The notes beneath the pieces are model-generated. The model was not told the origin of the DNA. It worked only from the letters and a program-made list of their open reading frames with translations, and did no database searches. A stretch of 64,000 nucleotides of DNA, taken from an uncultured Clostridia bacterium. Lineage in GTDB: Bacteria; Bacillota; Clostridia; Peptostreptococcales; Anaerovoracaceae. The position numbers were made by a program, and so were the translations under genes. Positions 16,641 through 25,406 of this stretch are shown here, in pieces. Location: positions 30,292 to 94,291 of the forward strand of contig CAKQXD010000010.1 in NCBI GenBank assembly GCA_934281605.1. Direction: 5' to 3'. Positions within the stretch are counted from its first letter, which is position 1; each line of letters opens with the position of its first letter.

Positions 16641-16703
16641 AAAAAAAACGGCTGCGATTTTCGGGATATATCAGTTTCCCGAAAACAGCAAGCCGTTTTT
16701 TTA
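16641..16703. terminator. Bidirectional terminator between nfo and the CDF operon
   Basis: A long hairpin with outer arms AACGGCT/AGCCGTT and inner arms TTTTCGGG/CCCGAAAA has T runs on both sides, between convergent genes. Confidence 0.8.
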
Positions 16704-16722
16704 TGCTCATAATATTTCTTTC

Positions 16723-17919
16723 CTATAAATTATGCTCGTTTCCCAGATGGGTGTACATCTTATCGAACGTGATGACCGGATAGTATGTATGACCGTCGCC
16801 CAGCTCATCCAGCGCCCGTTTGGCGATGCTGCGGATGTCGCTCTCCGTTAAAATACAGCTGTGGGTCAGCACCACGTCGAAGATGACGTTGGTGTGGGAA
16901 GGACCCGGTACGATACGAAAATCGTGGATGCTTTCCAGTCCGTCCATCTTGGAAAAGGCCTCAGAAATCGCCGCCTTCGCCTTGTTGACCAGCGGATCAT
17001 CGGTCTTGATGGGATCCATGTGAGCGACAAACTGGATATTCAGCGAACGCTGCACCATCCTCTCGATGTTGTCGATGATATCGTGATTGGTCATGATGTC
17101 GCCGCCTGCGTCCATTTCGATGTGGACCGATGCGAAGATGCGCCCAGGCCCATAGTTATGTACCATCAGATCGTGGATCCCGAGCACGCTGGGATCCCTG
17201 CAGACGATTTCCCGGATGTTTTCCACCAGCTGAGGATCCGGTGCTTCCCCCAGCAGAGGGCTGGACGTTTCTCGAACCAGCTGGATGCCGGACCAGACGA
17301 TAAACAGTGCAACCAGGCAGCCCATAAAACCGTCGATCTGCAGTCCGGTGAACTTGCCAAACAGCAGACTGGCAAGAACGACAGATGTTGCGATCACGTC
17401 ATTTCGACTGTCAGCTGCCGTTGCCGTCAGGGTCACCGACTTGATTTTTTTGCCGATGCTGGAATTAAACAGGGACTGCCACAGCTTGATCAGGATGGCC
17501 GCTATCAGCATTCCTACCGTCAGATAGCTGAATTCCACCGGTTCGGGATGGATGATCTTTTCCACGGAAGTCTTTAAAAGCTGCAGTCCGATGACGATGA
17601 TGAAAATCGACACGAAAAGTCCGGTCAGATACTCGATCCGGGCATGACCGTAAGGGTGTTTCTCATCCTCCGGCTGTGCAGCCAGCTTGAAACCTACCAG
17701 GGTGATGATAGACGATGATGCATCCGCCAGGTTGTTGATCCCGTCGGCGATGATAGCGATGCTGCGAGCCAGCAGACCGAAGCCTACCTTCATCAGGCAG
17801 AGAAACAGGTTGGAAACGATGCCAACCACACCGGCGAATTTGCCGTACTGCTCCCGCACATCCGGATCGTCGGTTTTCTCAGGGTTCTTGATAAAAAGTT
17901 TGATCAGGAATGATCCCAT
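16723..17919 (-). CDS. Cation diffusion facilitator (CDF) metal exporter
   Basis: A 398-residue CDF transporter with six membrane helices (about residues 25-215) and a cytoplasmic domain, extended beyond the usual 300 residues by a second ferredoxin-like segment at the C-terminus. Helix-2 metal ligands are in DGINNLADASS and helix-5 ligands in AADSRNDVIAT. HPYGHARIEYL precedes helix 3. It exports divalent metals (Zn, Mn, Fe or Co) by proton antiport; the exact metal cannot be assigned. It is the last gene of the minus-strand run that starts at the crotonase. Confidence 0.92.
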   Translation of the reverse strand: MGSFLIKLFIKNPEKTDDPDVREQYGKFAGVVGIVSNLFLCLMKVGFGLLARSIAIIADGINNLADASSSIITLVGFKLAAQPEDEKHPYGHARIEYLTGLFVSIFIIVIGLQLLKTSVEKIIHPEPVEFSYLTVGMLIAAILIKLWQSLFNSSIGKKIKSVTLTATAADSRNDVIATSVVLASLLFGKFTGLQIDGFMGCLVALFIVWSGIQLVRETSSPLLGEAPDPQLVENIREIVCRDPSVLGIHDLMVHNYGPGRIFASVHIEMDAGGDIMTNHDIIDNIERMVQRSLNIQFVAHMDPIKTDDPLVNKAKAAISEAFSKMDGLESIHDFRIVPGPSHTNVIFDVVLTHSCILTESDIRSIAKRALDELGDGHTYYPVITFDKMYTHLGNEHNL

Positions 17920-17952
17920 ATCAGTGATTCCTTTCTTTCCTGTAAAGGCTAC

Positions 17953-18213
17953 TTACTTCTGCTGTTCCTGCTCAGCGGCGGCCACGATAGCGCGCGCCAG
18001 CTGATCGGAGCAGGATGTATCCTTGAATCCGCAGTGGATCCCTAGCAGCTTGTTTTTGATCTGATCGACAGTCAGACCGTCTACCAGTTTGGAGATGGCC
18101 TGGAGATTGCCGTTGCAGCCTCCCAGAAACTGCACGTTGTGTACTACATTCCCATCCAGTTCGAATTCCAGTCTTGCTGGGCAGACTCCCTGCGGTGTTA
18201 CCTCATATTTCAT
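17953..18213 (-). CDS. TSCPD domain protein (TIGR03905 type)
   Basis: An 86-residue protein consisting only of the TSCPD module: GVCPARLEFELDG, VHNVQFLGGCNGNLQAISKLVDG, GIHCGFKDTSCSDQLARAI. The conserved cysteines suggest metal binding. The same module occurs at the C-terminus of some adenosylcobalamin-dependent ribonucleotide reductases. Stand-alone copies have no assigned function. It lies between the penicillin-binding protein and the CDF transporter with gaps of about 23 and 33 bp, so it is probably in the same transcript. Confidence 0.88.
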   Translation of the reverse strand: MKYEVTPQGVCPARLEFELDGNVVHNVQFLGGCNGNLQAISKLVDGLTVDQIKNKLLGIHCGFKDTSCSDQLARAIVAAAEQEQQK

Positions 18214-18236
18214 TACCTCATGTCTCCTTTGTTATT

Positions 18237-19601
18237 CTATTTGTTCACGATATCCTGCAGAACCTCGTTGGCAACGCTTCCGGAAACCTTTGCTCCGAAT
18301 CCGCCGTTTTCCACCAGCACGATGAAAGCGTAAGGATTCTCCGGATCATCCAGAAATCCTGCAAACCAGGCGTTTGGCTTTTTACTGCCGCCTACTTCCG
18401 CCGTTCCGGACTTGGCGCAGAGGTTCAGCCCCGGGAAGCTGCTGTTTCCGCCGTAGTGATTTTCCACGTTGTTTGCCATCATTTCTTTCAATGAGGACGC
18501 CGTGGAGGACTCGATCATGCTTTTTGTTTTCTTGCCGAATTTCGGGATCTTCGCCATCTGTTTATCGACGAAGGAAGTCGGTCTGATCAGTGTCGGCAGA
18601 GTAGCTGTACCATTATTGGCGATCGCTCCCATGTAGACCATCATGGTGCATGGGTTGATCATATCCTTGTTCTGTCCGATCCCGCTCCATGCCAGGCTGA
18701 CGCCGCTGTCCGGAAATTCAAAAGTTCCCTTGGCTGTCTTGATGCCGTTGATGTCCAGACTTTCCGTCAGGCCTGCTTTTTCCGTATATTTTTCCATGGT
18801 GCCGGCACCGATTTTCTCTGCAAGCTTACCGAAGTAGATGTTGCAGGAAACTTCCAGTGCTTTTTTCAGATCAACTGTGCCGTGAACGGACATATCGGTT
18901 ACTTTGTCACCGTGTCCGTAGTCTTCTGTACCGTGGCAGGTCACCTTATAGGTATAGGCGTCATCCTGAGTTTCGATGGCCGCTGCCGCTGTCACCAGCT
19001 TGAAGATCGATCCCGGCGGGAAAGTGGAGCTGGTAAAGCGGTTGATGTAAACGCCCGATTTATCATTCGCTGAAATCGTCGGCGGGCTTTGCGGATCGTA
19101 GGTCGGCGAGCTGACCATGCAGATGATCTCGCCTGTTTCATAATTGTAAACTCCTACCGTTCCTTTTCTGCCTTTCAGCGCCCGGTAGGCCGTCGCACAG
19201 ACGTTGGCATCCAGCGTCATGGTCACGTCCTTTCCCGCATTGTTGAGGGAATACACGCCGTTGATCAGGTTGTAGCCGATGAGCTCGTCAGTAAAGGCGC
19301 GGTTGGCGCCGGTGGAAATGTTGTTGTCTTTGTCTCCGGTGACATGCATCAGAGCTTTGCGGACGTCCGCACTGTCGTTGAAGACCATGCCGTCGGATGT
19401 GTTTTTCATCAGGACCTGACCGTTGACGTCGTACAGGCTTCCCTTGGAAAGGTCACCGCGGGAGTATACGTCGCGGTTGCCTTCATAGGAGGCCCAGTCG
19501 TCGCCGTGGGCGATATAGCGATAGGTAAAGACTCCTACGCCGAGGATCAGGACGAATCCCAGCAGGAGACACATGATCGCTCGTTTTTCTATTTTTTTCA
19601 T
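18237..19601 (-). CDS. Penicillin-binding protein (monofunctional transpeptidase, PbpA type)
   Basis: A 454-residue membrane-anchored transpeptidase. An N-terminal anchor (IMCLLLGFVLILGVGVFTYRYI) is followed by a short dimerisation region and the transpeptidase domain. The active-site SxxK is SIFK in FPPGSIFKLVTAAAAIE (about residue 196), the SxN-like motif is SCN in EVSCNIYFG, and the KTG-like motif is KSGTAE (about 395). It crosslinks peptidoglycan. Its start overlaps the end of the SEDS gene by 4 bp, matching the rule that SEDS glycosyltransferases work with a cognate class B PBP, as in the actinobacterial fhaB-rodA-pbpA order. Confidence 0.92.
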   Translation of the reverse strand: MKKIEKRAIMCLLLGFVLILGVGVFTYRYIAHGDDWASYEGNRDVYSRGDLSKGSLYDVNGQVLMKNTSDGMVFNDSADVRKALMHVTGDKDNNISTGANRAFTDELIGYNLINGVYSLNNAGKDVTMTLDANVCATAYRALKGRKGTVGVYNYETGEIICMVSSPTYDPQSPPTISANDKSGVYINRFTSSTFPPGSIFKLVTAAAAIETQDDAYTYKVTCHGTEDYGHGDKVTDMSVHGTVDLKKALEVSCNIYFGKLAEKIGAGTMEKYTEKAGLTESLDINGIKTAKGTFEFPDSGVSLAWSGIGQNKDMINPCTMMVYMGAIANNGTATLPTLIRPTSFVDKQMAKIPKFGKKTKSMIESSTASSLKEMMANNVENHYGGNSSFPGLNLCAKSGTAEVGGSKKPNAWFAGFLDDPENPYAFIVLVENGGFGAKVSGSVANEVLQDIVNK

Positions 19602-22075
19602 TTGTTATCTCCTCCAAAGATGTCTTCCAGTGTAAGCTGCTGATTTTCTTCCTGCTGTCGTCTTCGCGGCGGCTGCTGCGATGCAGGACGCTGTGAAGAT
19701 GGTCGTTGTGATGCAGATCTCTGTGGCGCAGGGCGCTGTGCTGAGGACCGCTGCGGGGCAGGCCGCTGTCCCTGGACTTGCCGTTGTGGCTGGGCCGCAT
19801 GGGATGTTCTCTGACCGGTGGCAGATTGCTGTCCGCCGCTTCTGCCGGCAGGTCGTGCTGCATTGTTTCTGCCTGCAGTCTGTTGGAATGCGGGTCTTGA
19901 AGAACTGCTCCTGCCTGCTGCCTGCTGTGATGCCGGCCGTGGGGAACTGCTCCTGCCTGTGGCTGGTCTTGCTGTCCGGTTTTCGCCGGCAGGTCTCGCG
20001 GACCGAGACTGACCGGAACGCCCCGACGAAGAGGCGCGTCCCTGCGGTTTCTTTGCAGGAGACGGAGAGTCCTTCATCCAGCGTTCGCCGAAGCTGTCGC
20101 CCGGACGGATCTGCTCCAGGTTATTGAAAAAGTCATCGTCTGAAATATTTTCGTAGTGGATCTGTCTGCTCGGACGTGAGGACGAGCTTTGCACGATGGT
20201 CGTGTCGTTGCTCCTTCCCCGGGTCGCATAGTCGCGGCTGTCCGGCTGACGCATGGCGGCAGGTCTCTGTCTGCGGTTTCCGCTCCGTTCTTCCTCATAA
20301 GAGTGCTGGTTTCCGTCGACCGCTGCAAAGATGTCTTCCGGATTTTCCAGTCCGCCGCCTTCCAGTTCATTCTCAAATTCGCCCTTTTTGTCCAGTCGTA
20401 TGGCGAAGCTGGCGTTTTGCCTTGTATCGGCGGCTTTCAGGAAGGACAGCAGTCCCCATGAGGCGATCATACTGGTTCCGCCTGCCGATACGAACGGGAA
20501 GGTAACTCCTGTCAGCGGCAGCAGGTCGATGGAACCGAAGACGTTTAAAATCGTCTGGAAGATGAACATGGATGTTGCCGCGCAGGCTGCGATGCTGTAG
20601 TAGGTGGATCGCCCTGCGATGATGGACCGCACGGCGAATACCCCCAGGGTGATGATGCAGAGCACCGCCAGAATGGCGATGATCAGACCCCATTCTTCGC
20701 TCAAAAGGCCGAATACCAGGTCGGTCGGAGCGGCCGCTACCTGACTGAATTTGCCGTTTCCGGCGCCCAGACCCGGAAGTCCGCCGCTGGCGGAAGCAGT
20801 CATAGTCTGCACCTGCTGGAACCCGCCGCCGGTAGGATCGTCCCACACGTGGCCCCAGGTGTCGAATCGCTTGGATATGTACGGCTTGAATCGCAGGACC
20901 ATCATTCCCATGAGGCCGGAAGCTCCCAGAATCAGCACGATCTTGGAGAAGTCCCCGCTTCGCAGGAAGGAGATGATCAGGAATGTCACGAAGAAGATCA
21001 GAGCCGTTCCGAAGTCACCCATCAGGGCAAGACAGCCCAGACAGAATACGGAAAAGCCCATGAATATCATCAGGTTTTTTCGCTGCTGCAGTTCGTCCAG
21101 CGTAGCTGCGCCTACATAGATGAAGACGATCTTGACCAGCTCGGAAGGCTGGAGGGTGAAACCGCCGATGCTGACCCAGTTGGCAGCACCGTATTTCATC
21201 GTACCGAAGGCCAGGTTGACGATCAGCAGCAGTACGCTGATCCCCATCATGATATAGATGATCCGTTTGGCGCGATTGAGATCCCGCAGGAACCAGCAAA
21301 GTCCGAAGAATAATCCCACTCCCAGGCAGATGCAGATGGACTGCTTCAAAACCGTGGACGGGTAGGCGGATGCGGTGACCGCAAGGCTCAGGGTGCACAG
21401 GTAAAAGGCGATGATCTCCATTTCGAAGCCGACTCGCCGGAACATCCGCATGATGATGACGTAAGCCCACATCAGCGCGCACAGCAGTCCCACTGCGAAG
21501 GGAAGCTGCGGCGGGAAGTCCTCTGCCAGCGCCACCTTGAACTGCATGCACATGAGGAACTGAAACAAGGTCAGCGCTACGAGGGACGGCCACGGGGACA
21601 CCGGATGGGTCCGCTGCTTTCTCTTTTCGATATTGGACATCCGCTCTTCCAGACTGACCGGATACAATGTAAAATCCGATCCGCCGATGGTCAGGACGTC
21701 GCCTGCTTTTAATACCGTCGGCTCCTTGACCGGTCTGCCGTTGATGGCGGAACCGTTCTTGGAATTAAGGTCGTTGTACTTCCATACGCCCTCGGAATCC
21801 CGGATCAGCGTTCCATGACTGCGGGACACGCTGCTGAGGTTGAGAATGACGTCGCATCCCCGGCTGCGTCCGATCAGATTTTCCCAGTGTGTCAGGGGCA
21901 CGGTAGTGTCGTCCGGGCAGCCAAGATACGCCCAGATCTCAGACGGATTGCGCGCCTGAAGCAGGGATCGGATCTGCCGGGCCAGAATAAAGATCGACAG
22001 GATCAGAAAAAACCACCTGACTCCGGTCGTGAAATAGATGCCGGCCAGTTCCAGGGCTCTACTCATAAATTCCAT
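19598..22075 (-). CDS. FHA-SEDS (FtsW/RodA/SpoVE) fusion with long basic disordered tail
   Basis: An 825-residue protein in three parts. After one N-terminal membrane helix comes an FHA domain (about 45-135: LIGRSRGCDVILNLSSVSRSHG, DLNSKNGSAING). A ten-helix SEDS glycosyltransferase follows (about 160-560), with ANWVSIGGFTLQPSELVK, WDDPTGGGFQQVQ (the loop with the catalytic Asp), LSEEWGL and FPFVSAGGTSM. The final ~250 residues are Ser/Arg/Pro/Gln-rich with RPASQ/QRPAPQ-like repeats, an acidic SDDDFFNNLEQI and a terminal LTLEDIFGG. It polymerises glycan strands with the adjacent PBP. The FHA domain implies control by Ser/Thr phosphorylation. AAAGGAG precedes the ATG. Confidence 0.93.
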   Translation of the reverse strand: MEFMSRALELAGIYFTTGVRWFFLILSIFILARQIRSLLQARNPSEIWAYLGCPDDTTVPLTHWENLIGRSRGCDVILNLSSVSRSHGTLIRDSEGVWKYNDLNSKNGSAINGRPVKEPTVLKAGDVLTIGGSDFTLYPVSLEERMSNIEKRKQRTHPVSPWPSLVALTLFQFLMCMQFKVALAEDFPPQLPFAVGLLCALMWAYVIIMRMFRRVGFEMEIIAFYLCTLSLAVTASAYPSTVLKQSICICLGVGLFFGLCWFLRDLNRAKRIIYIMMGISVLLLIVNLAFGTMKYGAANWVSIGGFTLQPSELVKIVFIYVGAATLDELQQRKNLMIFMGFSVFCLGCLALMGDFGTALIFFVTFLIISFLRSGDFSKIVLILGASGLMGMMVLRFKPYISKRFDTWGHVWDDPTGGGFQQVQTMTASASGGLPGLGAGNGKFSQVAAAPTDLVFGLLSEEWGLIIAILAVLCIITLGVFAVRSIIAGRSTYYSIAACAATSMFIFQTILNVFGSIDLLPLTGVTFPFVSAGGTSMIASWGLLSFLKAADTRQNASFAIRLDKKGEFENELEGGGLENPEDIFAAVDGNQHSYEEERSGNRRQRPAAMRQPDSRDYATRGRSNDTTIVQSSSSRPSRQIHYENISDDDFFNNLEQIRPGDSFGERWMKDSPSPAKKPQGRASSSGRSGQSRSARPAGENRTARPATGRSSSPRPASQQAAGRSSSSRPAFQQTAGRNNAARPAGRSGGQQSATGQRTSHAAQPQRQVQGQRPAPQRSSAQRPAPQRSASQRPSSQRPASQQPPRRRQQEENQQLTLEDIFGGDNK

Positions 22076-22113
22076 ACAATATCTCCTTTGTAAAATCTCT
22101 TTTTCCCTTATAA

Positions 22114-23076
22114 TTAGTCGCCTAGTTTTTTGCCGCTGTTTTCCGCCGGGGCAGGGGCCAGACTCAGTCCGATGACGCCGGTCAGGATCAGCAGCGCGCA
22201 GATGATATGATAAACCGTCAGCGGCTCACCCAGCAGGATAGCTCCCGCCAGGATCGAGATCGCTGTGGATGCATTCCCGAAAATCGTGGACTGGACGATT
22301 TCCATGTGTGCGAGCATGTAGGCCATGAACTGTGCCGACAGCAGGATGCAGAAAATGCCCAGGAACGCGATGGCGATCAGGAACTGCGGATGGGTGACAG
22401 GCTCCAGCAGACCGCGGACGTCATGTCTCATAATAGCCCGGATCCACACGATGGCATTGAACAGGATAAAACCGCCGATAGCGATGGTTCGTGTGATCTC
22501 GATGGGCTGGAACGTGCCTCGCACATATCGCATGAATACGTTGCTGATGGCCATGGAAATGCTGGCAGCCAGCATGATGATGATCCCCGTCAGGGACATG
22601 GTCAGGCTGGTGGCCTCCAGCACGATGAGAACGATGAGCGCCGAGACCGTCACCACGACGAATACGTTCTGCAGGACTGTGGACCGTTCGCCCAGGAAGA
22701 TCCGCGCTATGATCTTTGCGAAAATCGGCACCACCGCGAAGACGATAGCACCTTCCACGGACGTGGCGAAGAACATCGCCGTGATCTGCAGGATCATAAA
22801 GCCGATATAAAAGCCGGCCGTCAGATACAGTTTCGATTTCGGACGATCCTTGGGAGCTTCCCGCCGTTTGCCGAGAAGCCGGCACACGCCGAACCAGACG
22901 AGTACGCCCAGCAGCGCGAAATCGTAGCGGTATGCCAGGATCGTCAGGGAGTCCGCGTAAGGAACGCATTTTTTGATGGCCAGGAACGAGAAGCCGATGG
23001 AGAAGGTGTAGATCAGTGCTACCGCATACAGCTTCACCCTGCTGGTCTGTTTTTCTTGTATTTCGTTTTCAGCCAT
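22114..23076 (-). CDS. DMT-superfamily (EamA) transporter
   Basis: A 320-residue integral membrane protein with ten helices in two EamA halves (start of half 1: YAVALIYTFSIGFSFLAIKKCVPYADSLTILAYRY; half 2: SLTGIIIMLAASISMAISNVFMRY). GASTAISILAGAILLGEPLT near the end is a typical EamA closing segment. I placed the start at 23076, where AAAGGCGG lies 7 nt upstream; the open frame beyond it overlaps the crotonase gene. Metabolite exported or imported is unknown. Confidence 0.88.
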   Translation of the reverse strand: MAENEIQEKQTSRVKLYAVALIYTFSIGFSFLAIKKCVPYADSLTILAYRYDFALLGVLVWFGVCRLLGKRREAPKDRPKSKLYLTAGFYIGFMILQITAMFFATSVEGAIVFAVVPIFAKIIARIFLGERSTVLQNVFVVVTVSALIVLIVLEATSLTMSLTGIIIMLAASISMAISNVFMRYVRGTFQPIEITRTIAIGGFILFNAIVWIRAIMRHDVRGLLEPVTHPQFLIAIAFLGIFCILLSAQFMAYMLAHMEIVQSTIFGNASTAISILAGAILLGEPLTVYHIICALLILTGVIGLSLAPAPAENSGKKLGD

Positions 23077-23113
23077 GAGACTGCCGCCTTTCTGTCTATC
23101 GTGAAACCCAGAC

Positions 23114-23890
23114 TTATCTATTGTGAAATTCCGCTTTTCTCTTTTCGAGGAACGCCTGCATGCCTTCTTTCTGGTCCTCCGTAGCAAAGCACTTGGCGAA
23201 CCATTTGTTTTCGATGGCGATGGCGGCGTCGATGTCCGTCTGCGCCCCTTCGTTGATCGCACATTTGGCGTACCGGACCGCTGCCGGTGCATTGCCGGCA
23301 ATTTTCTTTGCCATGGCGAGAGCTTCCTCCTGCAGCTGATCATCGGGATACACGTGATCGGCAAGCCCCAGCTGGATAGCCTCCTGTGCGTCGATCATGC
23401 GGCCGGTGTAGATCAGCTCCTTGGCCTTGCTGACGCCGACTCTGCGGAGAAGTCTCTGAGTCCCGGAAAATCCCGGGGTGATGCCAAGTCCCGTCTCCGG
23501 CTGGCCGAATTTCGCTTTTTCTCCCGCCAGGATCAGGTCGCAGGCCATGGCCATTTCACAGCCGCCGCCCAATGCATAGCCGTTGACCACTGCGATGGTC
23601 GGGATCGGCAAAAGCTCCAGCTTGCGAAAGATGCCGGATCCGAATTTGCCCCAGTCCTCCGCTTCGGCGGGATCCATGACCGCCTGCTGCGCGATGTCCG
23701 CTCCCGCTGCAAAAGCTTTGCCGCTGCCGGTGAGAAGTAAAACGCGCAGAGAGTCATCCGCAGCGATCTCATCCAGCAGGGAATCCAGTTCCCGCAGCAG
23801 ATCGTAATTGATGGCGTTGAGCACCTTGGGACGATTTAATGTGAGCGTTCCGACGCCGTCTGTGGTATGATATAAAATATATTCAGCCAT
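23114..23890 (-). CDS. Enoyl-CoA hydratase / crotonase family protein
   Basis: A 258-residue crotonase. The oxyanion-hole segments are GKAFAAGADIAQ and NGYALGGGCEMAMACDL. The catalytic Glu region is FGQPETGLGITPGFSGTQRL. It probably hydrates short-chain enoyl-CoA (crotonyl-CoA) for fatty-acid oxidation or butyrate-type fermentation. No other beta-oxidation gene is adjacent, so the exact substrate is open. It heads the six-gene minus-strand run. AAGGAGGAACAGC precedes ATG, and a 10-bp-arm inverted repeat lies about 75 bp upstream. Confidence 0.92.
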   Translation of the reverse strand: MAEYILYHTTDGVGTLTLNRPKVLNAINYDLLRELDSLLDEIAADDSLRVLLLTGSGKAFAAGADIAQQAVMDPAEAEDWGKFGSGIFRKLELLPIPTIAVVNGYALGGGCEMAMACDLILAGEKAKFGQPETGLGITPGFSGTQRLLRRVGVSKAKELIYTGRMIDAQEAIQLGLADHVYPDDQLQEEALAMAKKIAGNAPAAVRYAKCAINEGAQTDIDAAIAIENKWFAKCFATEDQKEGMQAFLEKRKAEFHNR

Positions 23891-23961
23891 GCTGTTCCTC
23901 CTTGGTGATCTTTCCTATATATAGCACCTTCTATTATAGCGAATCCAGAGCAAAATTTCCA

Positions 23962-23987
23962 CCTGTAGTTACCATATAACCTACAGG
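23962..23987. promoter_or_regulatory. Inverted repeat upstream of the crotonase operon
   Basis: CCTGTAGTTA and TAACCTACAGG face each other (one-base bulge) around a short AT-rich centre. The position, upstream of the crotonase start at 23890 and of the divergent 24109 gene, fits an operator for a dimeric repressor. No matching regulator is adjacent. Confidence 0.45.
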
Positions 23988-24108
23988 GGTAAAAAATATA
24001 ACTAAATTGGGGTAAAGGGGATGTCATCTTCGCGATTTTGTGGTATCATAGGGTATCGAAATGTTATTGTTTGACGAGACAGGAAGACTGGTTTCGGAGG
24101 GTAAAAAG

Positions 24109-24414
24109 ATGAAAATCAAAGATATCACATTGTCGGAAAATCTTCATACGATCACGATGGCCATGGAGAACAATGCAGGGGATTTTGATACAGAGGACAG
24201 ACTGCTCCGGGAGCTCCTGGAGAAGGTGAAGGAAATGGACCAGGCGCTGCACGGAGACGGAGAACGCGAGCCGTCGGTCTATCATACCATCGAAAACGAC
24301 ATCGACGATCTGCTGAACATGGTGGGCATGAACTACTATATTCGCGGGCTCAAAATGGGAGCCCGGCTCCGCACGCTGCTCTGCGATCAGCAGGATAACA
24401 GCGACATGCTGTAG
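24109..24414 (+). CDS. Hypothetical protein, 101 aa
   Basis: A small acidic helical protein. The N-terminus reads MKIKDITLSENLHTITMAME. A helical pair in the middle contains EDRLLRELLEKVKEMDQALHG. The C-terminal part holds YYIRGLKMGARLRTLL, a pattern (GxRLGARL-like) common in small clostridial proteins of unknown function. GGAGGG lies 7 nt before the chosen ATG; an upstream in-frame ATG at 24061 is less well supported. It is followed by a clean terminator, so it is a single-gene unit. No function is proposed. Confidence 0.6.
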   Translation: MKIKDITLSENLHTITMAMENNAGDFDTEDRLLRELLEKVKEMDQALHGDGEREPSVYHTIENDIDDLLNMVGMNYYIRGLKMGARLRTLLCDQQDNSDML

Positions 24415-24426
24415 CATTGACCTGAC

Positions 24427-24456
24427 AGACTTCCGCAGTTTCGGGAGTCTTTTTTC
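24427..24456 (+). terminator. Terminator after the 101-aa gene
   Basis: AGACTTCCG and CGGGAGTCT form a 9-bp stem (one T-G pair) with a 6-nt loop and a T7 run. Confidence 0.85.
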
Positions 24457-24481
24457 TTTTCTGCAAAGGCTCCGGCGGCAC

Positions 24482-24529
24482 GCTTACAAAAAAGTGGGTA
24501 CTTGCGATTTGCAGGCGTTCCAGTATACT
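24482..24529 (+). promoter_or_regulatory. LUD-gene promoter with CTTAC inverted-repeat operator
   Basis: GCTTAC-AAAAAA-GTGGGT (24482-24499) is followed after 2 bp by the -35 box TTGCGA (24502-24507), a 16-bp spacer and TATACT (24524-24529). The identical layout precedes the hydroxyacid dehydrogenase at 29004. GTGGGTACTT (24494-24503) is the reverse complement of AAGTACCCAC in the HxlR gene leader (40263-40272). The site is therefore a candidate HxlR-type operator. Confidence 0.6.
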
Positions 24530-24566
24530 AAGGATATCACAAGGAATGAGGAAAGGAGCTTTTGCT

Positions 24567-25178
24567 ATGAATATTGAAAAGACAATAAAATCCCTGGAAC
24601 GGAACCGTTTTACCGTAAGTTATTTCGAGCAGGCCGAAGATGCTGCCCGGTATCTGGATGAGGCAATCGACGGCAAAGTGGTGGGCTTCGGTGATTCTAT
24701 TACTATGAAGAGTATGGATCTCTATGAGCGCCTTTCGGCCCACAACGAGGTTCACGATCCCAACCAGAGCACTGACAATGATGAATTTCTGGAGATCGCC
24801 ATGAAGTGTCTGGATACGGAAATCTATCTGACGTCCGTCAATGCCATGTCGGAAACCGGAGAGATGGTCAATATCGACGGGACAGGAAATCGGGTAGCGG
24901 CGTCTTTATTCGGCCATAAAAAGGTTTATTTCGTCGTGACCACAAACAAGATCGAAGAGACCCTGGAGAAGGCTGTCTGGCGCGCCCGCAATGTGGCTGG
25001 CCCGAAAAACGCCATGAAGTACAATCTCAAAACACCGTGCGTTGCCAAAGGCGGCGATCGCTGCTACAACTGCGGCAGTCCGGACCGGATCTGCAACACC
25101 CTCAATATCTATCTGAAAAAGATGAACGACATCGACGATGTAGAAGTTGTGCTGATCAACGAGGAACTGGGATATTAG
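24567..25178 (+). CDS. LUD-domain protein (LutC/YkgG-like)
   Basis: About 203 residues with the LUD fold seen in lactate-utilisation proteins: FTVSYFEQAEDAARYL, GKVVGFGDSITMKSMDLYERL, YLTSVNAMSETGEMVNIDGTGNRVAA and KVYFVVTTNKI. The C-terminal end carries a Cys cluster (CVAKGGDRCYNCGSPDRIC) that could bind a metal or iron-sulfur centre. Stand-alone LUD proteins of this type are common in Clostridia, and their reaction is unknown. GAAAGGAG supports the start at 24567. The promoter carries the operator shared with the 29004 dehydrogenase. Confidence 0.85.
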   Translation: MNIEKTIKSLERNRFTVSYFEQAEDAARYLDEAIDGKVVGFGDSITMKSMDLYERLSAHNEVHDPNQSTDNDEFLEIAMKCLDTEIYLTSVNAMSETGEMVNIDGTGNRVAASLFGHKKVYFVVTTNKIEETLEKAVWRARNVAGPKNAMKYNLKTPCVAKGGDRCYNCGSPDRICNTLNIYLKKMNDIDDVEVVLINEELGY

Positions 25179-25191
25179 GAAGGATTTTCAC

Positions 25192-25220
25192 TTGACAAGG
25201 GGCGAATACCGTCCTATTAT
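25192..25220 (+). promoter_or_regulatory. Promoter of the thiamine operon
   Basis: TTGACA (25192-25197), 17 bp, TATTAT (25215-25220). The start of transcription would be about 25227, just before the TPP aptamer. Confidence 0.8.
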
Positions 25221-25231
25221 ATAAGAAAAAG

Positions 25232-25315
25232 CGGGGAGCTGGCTGAAGCTGGCTGAGAGGAAACCTGCAGGTTTCGACCCGGATACCTGATTTGGATAAT
25301 GCCAACGTAGGAACA
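25232..25315 (+). ncRNA. TPP riboswitch (THI element)
   Basis: The conserved aptamer pieces are in order: GGGGAGCTGG near the start, GGCTGAGAGG, a short P3 stem AAACCTGCAGGTTT, GACCCGGATACCTGATTTGG, and ATAATGCCAACGTAGGAA closing P1. It binds thiamine pyrophosphate and controls thiSFGHE. Two terminator-like hairpins follow (25333-25360 and 25407-25459). Confidence 0.93.
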
Positions 25316-25332
25316 GAAGTGGAAGACATGAC

Positions 25333-25360
25333 ATGGAGTTGCTGCGGCAGCTCCATTTTT
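25333..25360 (+). terminator. First terminator hairpin downstream of the TPP aptamer
   Basis: ATGGAG..CTCCAT with TGC/GCA inside and a 4-nt loop, followed by T5. It lies 18 nt after the aptamer, the usual place for the expression-platform terminator. Confidence 0.7.
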
Positions 25361-25406
25361 GTAAGGTAAAACAGCCAACAGAATACTGGTAACGTAGAAT
25401 GAACGA

